64,000 nucleotides of DNA from Bacteroides thetaiotaomicron VPI-5482 (GTDB lineage Bacteria; Bacteroidota; Bacteroidia; Bacteroidales; Bacteroidaceae): positions 868,001 through 932,000 of the forward strand of contig NC_004663.1 in the NCBI RefSeq assembly GCF_000011065.1, in the 5' to 3' direction. The translations under genes were made by a program, and so were the position numbers. Within the stretch, counting starts at the first letter, position 1. Every line of letters starts with the position of its first letter. This document shows, piece by piece, positions 16,246-24,760 of this stretch. The notes beneath the pieces were generated by a model, which worked only from the letters and a program-made list of their open reading frames with translations, was not told where the DNA came from and did no database searches.

Positions 16246-16656
16246 TTAGGACTGATTTCTGTTCCAATCGTCCCATTGGTCTTTCACCATCTCCTCCAGT
16301 TTTCCCAGACAGCTTTTATAGGCTATGGCATGCTTCGGAGAGCGTTCGTCGCGGATTTCGATGCAATGGAACAGCCCTTTCAGTACATCCGGACAGCGTG
16401 GCATCAGCGGTATCTGCTTGATGATCCGTTCTTCTTTGTTGCACTCTTTGATGTCTTTATCCTGTACGGATTTCCAAAGAAACTGTTGCTTGAAAATCTC
16501 TTTTGCAAGGATTTCAAGTAATTCATTTTGAGTAAATAAGATGGGGAATCCGGGTAGGTGACATTGAGATATATCATCTACTGTCAACGGATTGCCTGCT
16601 TTGTCTACCATTGTTACGTTTAACGTAAAGTTGCCGATTTTTTCGGCAAAAGCCAA
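16246..16656 (-). CDS. Hypothetical protein, start codon unresolved
   Basis: At least 136 residues with no family I recognise. It is mixed charged with two Cys (CPDVLKGLFHC), a central KEERIIKQIPLMPRCP, and a C-terminal amphipathic helix ending VKDQWDDWNRNQS. The only initiation codon in frame near the start is TTG at 16656. The frame stays open upstream for about 28 more codons and reads protein-like (EEICCIINPKNYGKKNLL). An ATG at 16673 is one base out of frame across an A8 run. A CTG at 16719 is another choice. Either the true start is non-ATG, or the homopolymer has lost a base. It is near the primase-like gene, 99 bases apart, same strand. Confidence 0.5.
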   Translation of the reverse strand: MAFAEKIGNFTLNVTMVDKAGNPLTVDDISQCHLPGFPILFTQNELLEILAKEIFKQQFLWKSVQDKDIKECNKEERIIKQIPLMPRCPDVLKGLFHCIEIRDERSPKHAIAYKSCLGKLEEMVKDQWDDWNRNQS

Positions 16657-17278
16657 AAGGTTTTTTTTACCATAATTTTTAGGATTAATAATGCAGCAAA
16701 TTTCTTCTTTTTTTATCAGAAGAGTGTTTTTTGCTTCTTATTTTTTCTGCTGACATTTAACAAAGTGGCAAAATTAAGGAATTTATAATTTTCTTGCCGA
16801 AAACTTTTCCGCTTCAGGCAAATGGGGAGTGTTTAATAGGATGTACGTGCCCGGATATAAAACTAGTTGCATATGCTACTATTTTATCGCTCGTTTAAGT
16901 GTTTGAATATTACCGTTGAATGGGAAAACTTGATGTTAAGTCATAGTTTTAATGATATTTTATAATTAACAGGCTTGTTTTACTATACAATCGTAATTGG
17001 AATGTTCCGATATTGGTCTGTTTGTAGTCTTTGTTGGCCTAACAAGTGTTATTGAACGACAAATAATGAAAAAGGAAGAACAACGATGCTAATTTGTTTC
17101 TACATTTGCGCGGTTGTTTATTTAACTATTTTGTTAAAAAGAAATCGGGCATGATTGAACAAAAGCTAAATTTAACTGTTTACTATAGTAGATTAAAGTA
17201 GATAAAACGCGAAACGTTCCTTGTCATGCTACTAAAATTCGATAGGTAAAGAAAGAATAATATAAATAAAGATTGCTT
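16657..17278. other. AT-rich intergenic region ahead of the ATP synthase operon
   Basis: About 620 bases with no convincing gene on either strand, apart from the possible upstream extension of the orphan gene to about 16737. A -7-like TACATTTG lies at 17101-17108 on the plus strand, without a matching -33 box. This leaves a leader of about 170 bases before atpD if used. No tRNA, riboswitch or strong hairpin was recognised. Confidence 0.5.
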
Positions 17279-18796
17279 ATGTCACAGATTATCGGACATA
17301 TCTCACAGGTGATCGGCCCTGTGGTCGACGTGTACTTTGAAGGTACGGACGCAGAGTTAATGCTGCCAAGCATTCACGACGCACTGGAGATAAAGAGGCC
17401 AAACGGCAAAATACTGGTTGTAGAAGTTCAGCAACACATCGGCGAGAATACGGTTCGTACCGTGGCTATGGACAGCACTGACGGACTTCAGCGAGGCATG
17501 AAGGTGTATCCCACCGGAGGCCCGATCACAATGCCGATAGGCGAACAGATTAAAGGACGACTGATGAACGTAGTGGGCGACTCTATCGACGGTATGAAGA
17601 GTCTCGACCGTACAGGCGCATATTCCATCCACCGTGATCCCCCAAAGTTTGAAGATTTGACAACTGTGCAGGAGGTACTCTTCACGGGTATCAAAGTAAT
17701 CGACCTGCTGGAGCCGTATGCCAAAGGTGGCAAGATCGGACTCTTTGGCGGTGCCGGTGTAGGAAAGACCGTACTTATTCAGGAACTGATCAATAATATT
17801 GCCAAGAAACATAACGGATTCTCCGTATTTGCCGGAGTCGGCGAGCGTACCCGTGAAGGTAACGACTTGCTGCGTGAAATGATCGAGTCGGGCGTTATCC
17901 GCTACGGCGAGGCTTTCAAGGAAAGTATGGAGAAGGGCGACTGGGACCTTTCGAAAGTAGACTATAATGAACTGGAAAAGTCGCAGGTATCCTTGATTTT
18001 CGGACAGATGAACGAGCCTCCGGGCGCACGTGCCTCTGTGGCATTGTCCGGACTGACGGTAGCGGAATCTTTCCGTGATGCCGGCAAGGAAGGTGAGAAA
18101 CGTGATATCCTGTTTTTTATCGATAACATTTTCCGTTTCACGCAGGCGGGTTCGGAAGTCTCGGCTCTGCTGGGACGTATGCCTTCTGCCGTTGGTTATC
18201 AGCCGACACTTGCCACGGAAATGGGTGCGATGCAGGAACGTATCACTTCCACCCGGAAAGGTTCTATCACCTCCGTACAGGCAGTATATGTGCCTGCGGA
18301 TGACTTGACGGACCCTGCTCCGGCAACAACCTTCAGCCATCTGGATGCAACGACCGTGCTCGACCGTAAGATTACGGAATTGGGTATCTATCCGGCTGTC
18401 GATCCACTGGCTTCTACGTCCCGTATCCTTGACCCGCACATCGTGGGACAGGAACATTATGACGTAGCACAGCGCGTGAAACAGATTTTGCAGCGCAACA
18501 AGGAATTGCAGGACATCATCTCCATCCTTGGTATGGAGGAACTTTCGGAAGAAGATAAACTGGTCGTGAACCGTGCGCGCCGTGTGCAGCGTTTCCTTTC
18601 GCAGCCGTTTGCCGTTGCCGAACAGTTTACAGGCGTTCCGGGCGTGATGGTAGGCATCGAGGATACAATCAAAGGGTTCAGAATGATTCTCGACGGTGAG
18701 GTAGACAACCTCCCCGAACAGGCTTTCCTGAACGTGGGCACGATTGAAGAAGCGATAGAGAAAGGCAAGAAATTGCTGGAACAAGCGAAAAAGTAA
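17279..18796 (+). CDS. atpD: ATP synthase F1 subunit beta
   Basis: 505 residues from the ATG at 17279 (a TTG two codons earlier is less likely). It carries the catalytic nucleotide sites of F1. Walker A is GGAGVGKTVLIQ at about residues 156-167. The GERTREGNDL loop contains the catalytic Glu/Arg region, Walker B is ILFFIDNIFRFTQ, and the family tail ALLGRMPSAVGYQPTLATEMG is present. The protein sits on the cytoplasmic face. It is first in an operon with gene order D, C, I-like, B, E, F, H, A, G. This matches other Bacteroidetes and differs from the E. coli order. Confidence 0.98.
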   Translation: MSQIIGHISQVIGPVVDVYFEGTDAELMLPSIHDALEIKRPNGKILVVEVQQHIGENTVRTVAMDSTDGLQRGMKVYPTGGPITMPIGEQIKGRLMNVVGDSIDGMKSLDRTGAYSIHRDPPKFEDLTTVQEVLFTGIKVIDLLEPYAKGGKIGLFGGAGVGKTVLIQELINNIAKKHNGFSVFAGVGERTREGNDLLREMIESGVIRYGEAFKESMEKGDWDLSKVDYNELEKSQVSLIFGQMNEPPGARASVALSGLTVAESFRDAGKEGEKRDILFFIDNIFRFTQAGSEVSALLGRMPSAVGYQPTLATEMGAMQERITSTRKGSITSVQAVYVPADDLTDPAPATTFSHLDATTVLDRKITELGIYPAVDPLASTSRILDPHIVGQEHYDVAQRVKQILQRNKELQDIISILGMEELSEEDKLVVNRARRVQRFLSQPFAVAEQFTGVPGVMVGIEDTIKGFRMILDGEVDNLPEQAFLNVGTIEEAIEKGKKLLEQAKK

Positions 18797-18811
18797 TCGA
18801 AACAACATTCC

Positions 18812-19060
18812 ATGATGAAAGAATTGCATTTAAGTATCGTATCGCCCGAAAAGAGCGTATTCGACGGAGAAGTGAAGATTGTCACACTGCCGGGAACGGT
18901 AGGATCGTTTTCTATCCTGCCGGGACACGCGCCGATCGTCTCGTCATTGAAAGCGGGAACGTTGGGTTATACCACGATGGACGGCGAGGAGCATACATTG
19001 GATATTCAGGGTGGTTTTGTTGAAATGAGTGACGGGACAGCTTCGGTGTGTGTCTCGTAA
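18812..19060 (+). CDS. atpC: ATP synthase F1 subunit epsilon, short form
   Basis: 82 residues covering only the N-terminal beta-sandwich: LHLSIVSPEKSVFDGEV, LPGTVGSFSILPGHAPIVSSLK, and GGFVEMSDGTASV. The two C-terminal helices of the roughly 135-residue E. coli protein, which block rotation in the up state, are absent. The stop is clean, with no leftover coding sequence. Epsilon still joins the gamma stalk to the c-ring. Control of ATP hydrolysis must therefore rely on another element. A 15-base gap separates it from atpD. Confidence 0.95.
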   Translation: MMKELHLSIVSPEKSVFDGEVKIVTLPGTVGSFSILPGHAPIVSSLKAGTLGYTTMDGEEHTLDIQGGFVEMSDGTASVCVS

Positions 19061-19102
19061 GGAAGACGAGATGGATAATATACAGCAGAAAAACACAACG
19101 AC

Positions 19103-19537
19103 ATGGTGAACATTAGTAAGACTAAACGGAATTTTATCGCACTGAATACGCTGTTTGCTATACTAAGCGGAGCAGCGGGAGCAGTGATTTTACACATAGC
19201 CTTGCCGGGGCATTATTTCGGAGGATATCCGTTTATACCGGTATATTTCTATATCTTCGGTTTGTTTAGTATTTATATGTTCGATGCGTGTCGGCGGCAT
19301 GCTCCGCAGAAGTTGTCGCTGCTGTATCTGGCAATGAAGATGATAAAAATGATTCTCTCGCTGATTCTGCTGCTGATTTATTGTCTGGCAGTACGCGAAG
19401 AAGCCAAGGCTTTCTTGCTGACGTTTATCTCGTTCTATCTGTTGTATCTGATATATGAAACGTGGTTCTTCTTCTCCTTTGAAGTGAACCTGAAACGGAA
19501 AAAGAAAAATAAGAATAAAAATGAAACAGTTGCGTAA
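19103..19537 (+). CDS. AtpI-like membrane protein in the ATP synthase operon
   Basis: 144 residues with four hydrophobic segments: FIALNTLFAILSGAAGAVIL, FIPVYFYIFGLFSIYMF, MIKMILSLILLLIYCLAV, and FLLTFISFYLLYLIYETWFF. A very basic Lys/Asn tail (RKKKNKNKN) follows. Its place between atpC and atpB, and its size, match small membrane proteins that occupy the AtpI position, thought to help c-ring assembly or Mg uptake. Sequence resemblance to E. coli AtpI is weak, so the name is positional. It overlaps the start of atpB by 17 bases, suggesting translational coupling. Confidence 0.75.
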   Translation: MVNISKTKRNFIALNTLFAILSGAAGAVILHIALPGHYFGGYPFIPVYFYIFGLFSIYMFDACRRHAPQKLSLLYLAMKMIKMILSLILLLIYCLAVREEAKAFLLTFISFYLLYLIYETWFFFSFEVNLKRKKKNKNKNETVA

Positions 19538-20627
19538 CATAGTAGCTCCGATATTTCTGCTCTGCCTGATGTTGGTAGCCGGTCTGCCGGTCTTCGCGCA
19601 GACACAGGAAGATGTGACTCCGCAGGAGCAGAAAGAGAATACGGTCGATGTGAAGGAGATCGTGTTCGGACATATCGGCGACTCATACGAATGGCATATT
19701 ACGACGTGGGGTAAAACGCACATTACTATACCATTACCTATCATTGTTTATAGTTCTACTACAGGTTGGCATACGTTCCTTTCTTCCCGTCTCGCTGAGA
19801 ATGGAGGCACTTATGAAGGGCTCTCCGTCGCCCCCGAAGGAAGTAAGTACGAAGGCAAACTGGTGGAGTATAATGCAGCCGGAGAGCAGGTTCGTCCGTG
19901 GGATATTTCCATTACGAAGGTGACATTCGCTTTGTTGTTCAACAGTGTGCTGCTGCTGGTTATCGTGCTGAGTGTGGCGCAATGGTACAGGAAGCGTCCG
20001 CAGGGAGCGTTGGCGCCGGGTGGTTTTATCGGATTCATGGAAATGTTTATCATGATGGTGAACGATGATATCATCAAGAGTTGTGTCGGACCCAACTACC
20101 GGAAGTTTGCACCGTACCTGCTGACTGCGTTTTTCTTCATTTTCATTAATAACATCATGGGGCTGATTCCTTTCTTCCCCGGTGGTGCGAATGTGACGGG
20201 AAACATTGCCATTACTATGGTGCTTGCTATCTGTACGTTCCTTGCAGTCAACATCTTTGGAACGAAACATTACTGGAAAGATATTTTTTGGCCGGATGTG
20301 CCCTGGTGGCTGAAAGTGCCTGTACCGATGATGCCTTTCATCGAGTTCTTCGGAATCTTTACGAAACCGTTTGCCTTGATGATCCGTCTTTTCGCCAATA
20401 TGCTGGCGGGACACATGGCGATGCTGGTACTGACTTGCCTGATCTTTATCTCGGCAAGCATGGGACCTGCGCTCAACGGTACACTGACGGTAGCTTCCGT
20501 ACTGTTCAACATTTTTATGAATGCGCTTGAACTGTTGGTAGCTTTCATCCAGGCATATGTATTCACCATGCTTTCGGCCGTATTTATCGGACTGGCGCAG
20601 GAAGGTGCAAAAGTAAAAGCAGAATAA
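19521..20627 (+). CDS. atpB: ATP synthase Fo subunit a
   Basis: 368 residues, about 100 longer than E. coli subunit a. The extra length is an N-terminal signal-like segment (NIVAPIFLLCLMLVAGLPVFAQ) and a periplasmic region up to about residue 130. Membrane helices follow. The proton-channel helix PFALMIRLFANMLAGHMAML carries the essential Arg, and ELLVAFIQAYVFTMLSAVFIG is the last helix. The long exported head is typical of Bacteroidetes subunit a. It works with the c-ring at the inner membrane. Confidence 0.96.
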   Translation: MKQLRNIVAPIFLLCLMLVAGLPVFAQTQEDVTPQEQKENTVDVKEIVFGHIGDSYEWHITTWGKTHITIPLPIIVYSSTTGWHTFLSSRLAENGGTYEGLSVAPEGSKYEGKLVEYNAAGEQVRPWDISITKVTFALLFNSVLLLVIVLSVAQWYRKRPQGALAPGGFIGFMEMFIMMVNDDIIKSCVGPNYRKFAPYLLTAFFFIFINNIMGLIPFFPGGANVTGNIAITMVLAICTFLAVNIFGTKHYWKDIFWPDVPWWLKVPVPMMPFIEFFGIFTKPFALMIRLFANMLAGHMAMLVLTCLIFISASMGPALNGTLTVASVLFNIFMNALELLVAFIQAYVFTMLSAVFIGLAQEGAKVKAE

Positions 20628-20685
20628 ACGCGAAGAGAGAGCAAATAAATAAACGAGAAAATAAACCATTTTAAAACTGAAAATT

Positions 20686-20943
20686 ATGTTACTATCAGTA
20701 TTGTTACAAGCCACTGCAGCAGCAGTAGGAGTAAGTAAATTAGGTGCAGCTATCGGTGCAGGTCTTGCAGTAATCGGAGCTGGTTTGGGTATTGGTAAGA
20801 TTGGTGGTTCGGCTATGGAAGCTATTGCACGCCAGCCGGAAGCCTCGGGTGACATCCGTATGAATATGATTATCGCCGCCGCCTTGATCGAAGGTGTGGC
20901 TCTGTTGGCGGTAGTAGTATGTCTGCTGGTATTCTTCCTGTAA
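20686..20943 (+). CDS. atpE: ATP synthase Fo subunit c
   Basis: 85 residues forming a two-helix hairpin. The first helix is glycine-rich (GAAIGAGLAVIGAGLGIG). The polar loop is AIARQPEASGDI. The second helix AAALIEGVALLAVVVCLLV carries the ion-binding Glu. The residues after the Glu are Gly-Val rather than the Ser-Thr of Na+-binding rings, and helix 1 lacks the partner Gln, so proton use is the more likely reading. It forms the rotor ring. Confidence 0.96.
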   Translation: MLLSVLLQATAAAVGVSKLGAAIGAGLAVIGAGLGIGKIGGSAMEAIARQPEASGDIRMNMIIAAALIEGVALLAVVVCLLVFFL

Positions 20944-20955
20944 TATTAAATAGAT

Positions 20956-21459
20956 ATGTCATTACTATTACCTGATAGTGGCCTGTTGTTCTGGATGTTT
21001 GTCGCATTCGGGGTTGTGTTCGTGATATTAGCGAAATACGGTTTCCCCATCATCATCAAGATGGTGGAAGGCCGTAAAACCTATATCGACCAGTCCTTGG
21101 AGGTGGCAAGGGAAGCCAACGCCCAGTTAGCTCATTTGAAGGAAGAGGGCGAGGCGCTTGTGGCTGCTGCCAACAAGGAACAAGGACGAATCTTGAAGGA
21201 GGCAATGGAAGAACGTGACAAGATTGTTCACGAGGCCCGTAAGCAAGCAGAGATAGCCGCACAGAAAGAACTGGATGCGGTGAAACAACAAATCCAGATA
21301 GAGAAGGATGAAGCGATCCGCGACATCCGTCGCCAGGTAGCTGTGCTTTCTGTCGATATCGCCGAGAAGGTGCTCCGCAAGAACCTTCAGGACAAAGAAT
21401 CCCAGATGGGAATGATCGACCGTATGCTGGATGAAGTATTAACCCCTAATAAGAACTAA
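20956..21459 (+). CDS. atpF: ATP synthase Fo subunit b
   Basis: 167 residues. One N-terminal membrane helix ([25 protein letters not shown]) is followed by a long charged helix of coiled-coil type ([21 protein letters not shown], then [19 protein letters not shown]). This builds the peripheral stalk that holds F1 against rotation. The family motif with a Pro after the membrane span is present. It starts 12 bases after atpE and ends 5 bases before atpH. Confidence 0.96.
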
Positions 21460-21464
21460 GGAAG

Positions 21465-22025
21465 ATGGAAGTCGGAGTACTCTCAATGCGATATGCCAAA
21501 GCGATGATCGAATACGCCCAGGAGAAAGGTGTGGAGGATAGACTCTACAACGAATTCTTCACATTGTCTCACAGTTTTCGTGTCCAGCCGGGACTGCGCG
21601 AAGTGCTTGATAATCCTGTGGTGTCGGTAAAGGACAAGTTGGCGCTGATATGTACGGCTGCCGATGGTAACGGTGAATCCAGCAGAGAGTTTGTCCGTTT
21701 CATCACGCTGGTTCTGCGAAACAGGCGCGAAGGCTATTTGCAGTTCATCAGCCTGATGTATCTCGATCTTTACCGGAAACTGAAACACATCGGAGTAGGC
21801 AAACTGATTACGGCAGTCCCGGTGGACAAGGAGACAGAAAACCGGATCCGTTCCGCAGCAGCACATATTCTGCATGCCCAAATGGAACTGGATACTGTGA
21901 TCGATCCCTCGATAGAGGGGGGCTTCATCTTCGATATCAATGATTATCGGCTCGATGCAAGCATTGCCACGCAGTTGAAACGAGTGAAACAACAGTTTAT
22001 TGATAAGAATAGGAGAATTGTATAA
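21465..22025 (+). CDS. atpH: ATP synthase F1 subunit delta
   Basis: 186 residues. The N-terminal helical bundle (VLSMRYAKAMIEYAQEKG) and the C-terminal part (VIDPSIEGGFIFDINDYRLDASI) match OSCP/delta, with the conserved GG(F/I)xxxIxdxxxDxSI pattern. It caps F1 and binds subunit b. Its stop codon shares a base with the atpA start (TAATG), implying coupled translation. Confidence 0.96.
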   Translation: MEVGVLSMRYAKAMIEYAQEKGVEDRLYNEFFTLSHSFRVQPGLREVLDNPVVSVKDKLALICTAADGNGESSREFVRFITLVLRNRREGYLQFISLMYLDLYRKLKHIGVGKLITAVPVDKETENRIRSAAAHILHAQMELDTVIDPSIEGGFIFDINDYRLDASIATQLKRVKQQFIDKNRRIV

Positions 22026-23608
22026 TGTCTGAAAATATAAGAGTAAGCGAAGTATCCGATATATTGCGCAAGCAGCTCGAAGGTATCAATACCAACGTGC
22101 AGCTCGACGAGATCGGTACGGTGCTCCAGGTAAGCGACGGAGTGGTACGTATCTACGGATTGCGGAACGCCGAAGCCAACGAATTGCTGGAGTTTGACAA
22201 CGGCATCAAAGCCATTGTGATGAACCTCGAAGAGGACAACGTAGGTGCCGTTCTGCTGGGACCTACCGACAGAATCAAGGAAGGCTTTATAGTGAAACGT
22301 ACCAAGCGTATCGCCTCAATCCGTGTAGGTGAAAGCATGCTGGGACGTGTCATCGACCCGTTGGGCGAACCGCTCGACGGAAAAGGGCTGATCGGCGGAG
22401 AACTGTATGAAATGCCGTTGGAACGCAAAGCGCCGGGAGTTATCTACCGCCAGCCGGTAAACCAACCGTTACAGACGGGCTTGAAAGCTGTAGACGCTAT
22501 GATTCCTATCGGACGCGGACAGCGTGAGCTGATTATCGGCGACCGTCAGACAGGAAAAACTTCCATTGCGATTGATACGATTATCAATCAGCGCAATAAC
22601 TTTCTGGCAGGTGACCCGGTGTACTGTATTTATGTAGCTATCGGTCAGAAAGGTTCTACCGTGGCTTCTATCGTAAATACGCTCCGTGAGTATGGAGCGA
22701 TGGATTACACGATTGTCGTTGCCGCTACGGCAGGTGATCCGGCAGCGTTGCAGTATTATGCACCGTTTGCAGGAGCTGCCATCGGTGAATATTTCCGTGA
22801 TACCGGCCGTCATGCGCTGGTGGTTTATGATGACCTTTCCAAGCAGGCAGTTGCTTATCGGGAAGTATCGTTGATTCTTCGCCGTCCGTCCGGGCGTGAG
22901 GCGTATCCGGGTGATATTTTCTACCTGCACTCCCGTCTGTTGGAACGTGCGGCAAAGATCATCAAGGAAGAAGAAGTGGCACGCGAAATGAACGACCTTC
23001 CGGAGAGCCTGAAAGGTATCGTGAAAGTGGGTGGTTCACTCACAGCTCTGCCTATCATTGAGACGCAGGCAGGAGACGTTTCGGCATATATCCCGACGAA
23101 CGTGATTTCTATTACCGACGGACAGATATTCCTCGAAACGGACTTGTTTAATCAAGGTGTCCGTCCGGCTATCAATGTCGGTATTTCTGTATCCCGTGTA
23201 GGTGGTAACGCTCAGATTAAGGCGATGAAGAAAGTGGCCGGAACCTTGAAGATGGACCAGGCACAGTATCGTGAACTGGAAGCCTTCTCCAAGTTTAGCA
23301 GTGATATGGACCCCATTACGGCGATGACTATCGACAAGGGACGTAAGAATGCACAATTGCTGATTCAGCCTCAGTATAGTCCGATGCCGGTAGAACAACA
23401 GATTGCTATTCTGTATTGCGGCACGCACGGTCTGCTCCACGATGTTCCCTTGGAAAACGTACAGGATTTTGAACGCAGCTTCATCGAATCTTTACAACTC
23501 AATCATCAGGAAGATGTGCTGGACGTTCTGAGAACCGGTGTGATAGACGATAACGTGACCAAGGCTATCGAAGAGACTGCCGCTATGGTTGCTAAACAAT
23601 ATTTATAA
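22025..23608 (+). CDS. atpA: ATP synthase F1 subunit alpha
   Basis: 527 residues, slightly longer than the E. coli protein (513). Non-catalytic nucleotide site: Walker A GDRQTGKTSIAID at about residues 172-184. The signature PAINVGISVSRVGG, with the arginine-finger region, is intact. The N-terminal beta-barrel (IGTVLQVSDGVVRIYGL) and C-terminal helices are complete. It is followed by a 14-bp inverted repeat before atpG. Confidence 0.98.
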   Translation: MSENIRVSEVSDILRKQLEGINTNVQLDEIGTVLQVSDGVVRIYGLRNAEANELLEFDNGIKAIVMNLEEDNVGAVLLGPTDRIKEGFIVKRTKRIASIRVGESMLGRVIDPLGEPLDGKGLIGGELYEMPLERKAPGVIYRQPVNQPLQTGLKAVDAMIPIGRGQRELIIGDRQTGKTSIAIDTIINQRNNFLAGDPVYCIYVAIGQKGSTVASIVNTLREYGAMDYTIVVAATAGDPAALQYYAPFAGAAIGEYFRDTGRHALVVYDDLSKQAVAYREVSLILRRPSGREAYPGDIFYLHSRLLERAAKIIKEEEVAREMNDLPESLKGIVKVGGSLTALPIIETQAGDVSAYIPTNVISITDGQIFLETDLFNQGVRPAINVGISVSRVGGNAQIKAMKKVAGTLKMDQAQYRELEAFSKFSSDMDPITAMTIDKGRKNAQLLIQPQYSPMPVEQQIAILYCGTHGLLHDVPLENVQDFERSFIESLQLNHQEDVLDVLRTGVIDDNVTKAIEETAAMVAKQYL

Positions 23609-23619
23609 AATGAAGACGC

Positions 23620-23666
23620 TGTGTCAAAAGTCAATAGTAACTGAACTGGGACTGACTTTTGACACA
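23620..23666 (+). other. Inverted repeat between atpA and atpG
   Basis: TGTGTCAAAAGTCA (23620-23633) is repeated inverted as TGACTTTTGACACA (23653-23666) around a 19-base loop. No T-run follows, so this is more likely an mRNA stability or partial-attenuation element that lowers atpG output, or a small dispersed repeat. It is the only long gap inside the operon apart from the atpB-atpE spacer. Confidence 0.6.
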
Positions 23667-23697
23667 CACTCATTCTTAATTCTTAATTTAAATAGTT

Positions 23698-24594
23698 ATG
23701 GCTTCACTGAAAGAAGTAAAAACCAGAATAAATTCGGTAAAGAGTACCCGAAAAATCACTTCAGCAATGAAGATGGTGGCTTCTGCCAAGTTACACAAGG
23801 CACAAGGAGCCATTGAAAATATGCTGCCTTACGAAAGGAAGCTTAACAAGATTCTGACCAACTTCCTGAGTGCCGACCTTCCTGTTGAATCTCCTTACAT
23901 CAAGGCGAGGGAAGTGAAGCGTGTGGCAATCGTTGCCTTTTCTTCGAATACGTCGCTCTGTGGTGCTTTTAATGCAAATGTGATTAAGATGCTGCTGCAA
24001 ACGGTCGGTGAGTTTCGTACACTGGGACAGGATAATATCCTGATATTTCCGGTAGGGAAGAAGGTGGATGAAGCAGTGAAGCGCCTGGGATTCGAACCGC
24101 AGGAGACTTCACCGACGCTTTCCGACAAACCATCGTATCAGGAGGCTTCCGAACTGGCACATCGCCTGATGGAAATGTACGTATCCGGAGAAATAGACCG
24201 GGTAGAACTGATCTATCATCATTTTAAATCAATGGGCGTGCAGATTCTGCTTCGCGAAACTTATCTGCCTATTGACCTGACACGGGTCGTGGATGAGGAA
24301 GAGAAGCAAAAGGAAGAAGAAGTACAAGGAGGTGAAATAGCGAATGATTACATTATCGAACCTTCTGCAGAGGAACTGATCGCCAATCTGATCCCGACGG
24401 TATTGAGCCAGAAACTCTTTACGGCTGCCGTGGATTCGAACGCTTCGGAACATGCGGCACGCACATTGGCGATGCAGGTGGCTACGGACAATGCGAACGA
24501 ATTGATTCAGGATTTGACGAAGCAATATAATAAGAGTCGCCAGCAAGCTATTACCAACGAATTATTGGATATTGTGGGTGGTTCTATGCAGTAA
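23698..24594 (+). CDS. atpG: ATP synthase F1 subunit gamma
   Basis: 298 residues. The N-terminal helix (LKEVKTRINSVKSTRKITSAMK) and C-terminal helix (SRQQAITNELLDIVGGSMQ) form the rotating shaft, and both family signatures are intact. A roughly 15-residue acidic insertion (VDEEEKQKEEEVQGGE) at about residue 200 is likely a flexible loop. It comes last in the operon, 90 bases after atpA, separated by an inverted repeat. Confidence 0.97.
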   Translation: MASLKEVKTRINSVKSTRKITSAMKMVASAKLHKAQGAIENMLPYERKLNKILTNFLSADLPVESPYIKAREVKRVAIVAFSSNTSLCGAFNANVIKMLLQTVGEFRTLGQDNILIFPVGKKVDEAVKRLGFEPQETSPTLSDKPSYQEASELAHRLMEMYVSGEIDRVELIYHHFKSMGVQILLRETYLPIDLTRVVDEEEKQKEEEVQGGEIANDYIIEPSAEELIANLIPTVLSQKLFTAAVDSNASEHAARTLAMQVATDNANELIQDLTKQYNKSRQQAITNELLDIVGGSMQ

Positions 24595-24665
24595 ATAACT
24601 TTGCACGATAACACTATTTTGTGAATCGGTATTCCGTTTTTAAGCTTTGTCCGGCTAGTAATTAA

Positions 24666-24760
24666 ATAATCTATATATTTGAAAATTATTTGAGAGGTGA
24701 GATTGTTTTGATGGGAACAAAACAAACCTTGATAACTAACAAAACAAATATATAGATTAT
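24666..24760 (+). promoter_or_regulatory. 16-bp inverted repeat spanning promoter box and start codon
   Basis: ATAATCTATATATTTG (24666-24681) is perfectly repeated inverted at 24745-24760, where the second arm runs into the ATG at 24759. The left arm contains a perfect -7 box TATATTTG (24674-24681). The arms are 63 bases apart. It could be a small invertible segment, a protein-binding pair, or an RNA structure hiding the start if transcription begins further upstream. Confidence 0.55.

Noticed and set aside
17357..18829. 490-codon frame antisense to atpD
   Set aside because: Explained by the strong codon bias of atpD; no independent start signal or family similarity.
20686..20943. Sodium-type c-ring
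   Set aside because: The residues next to the ion-binding Glu and in the first helix lack the Gln and Ser/Thr ligands of known Na+ rings, so proton coupling is preferred.
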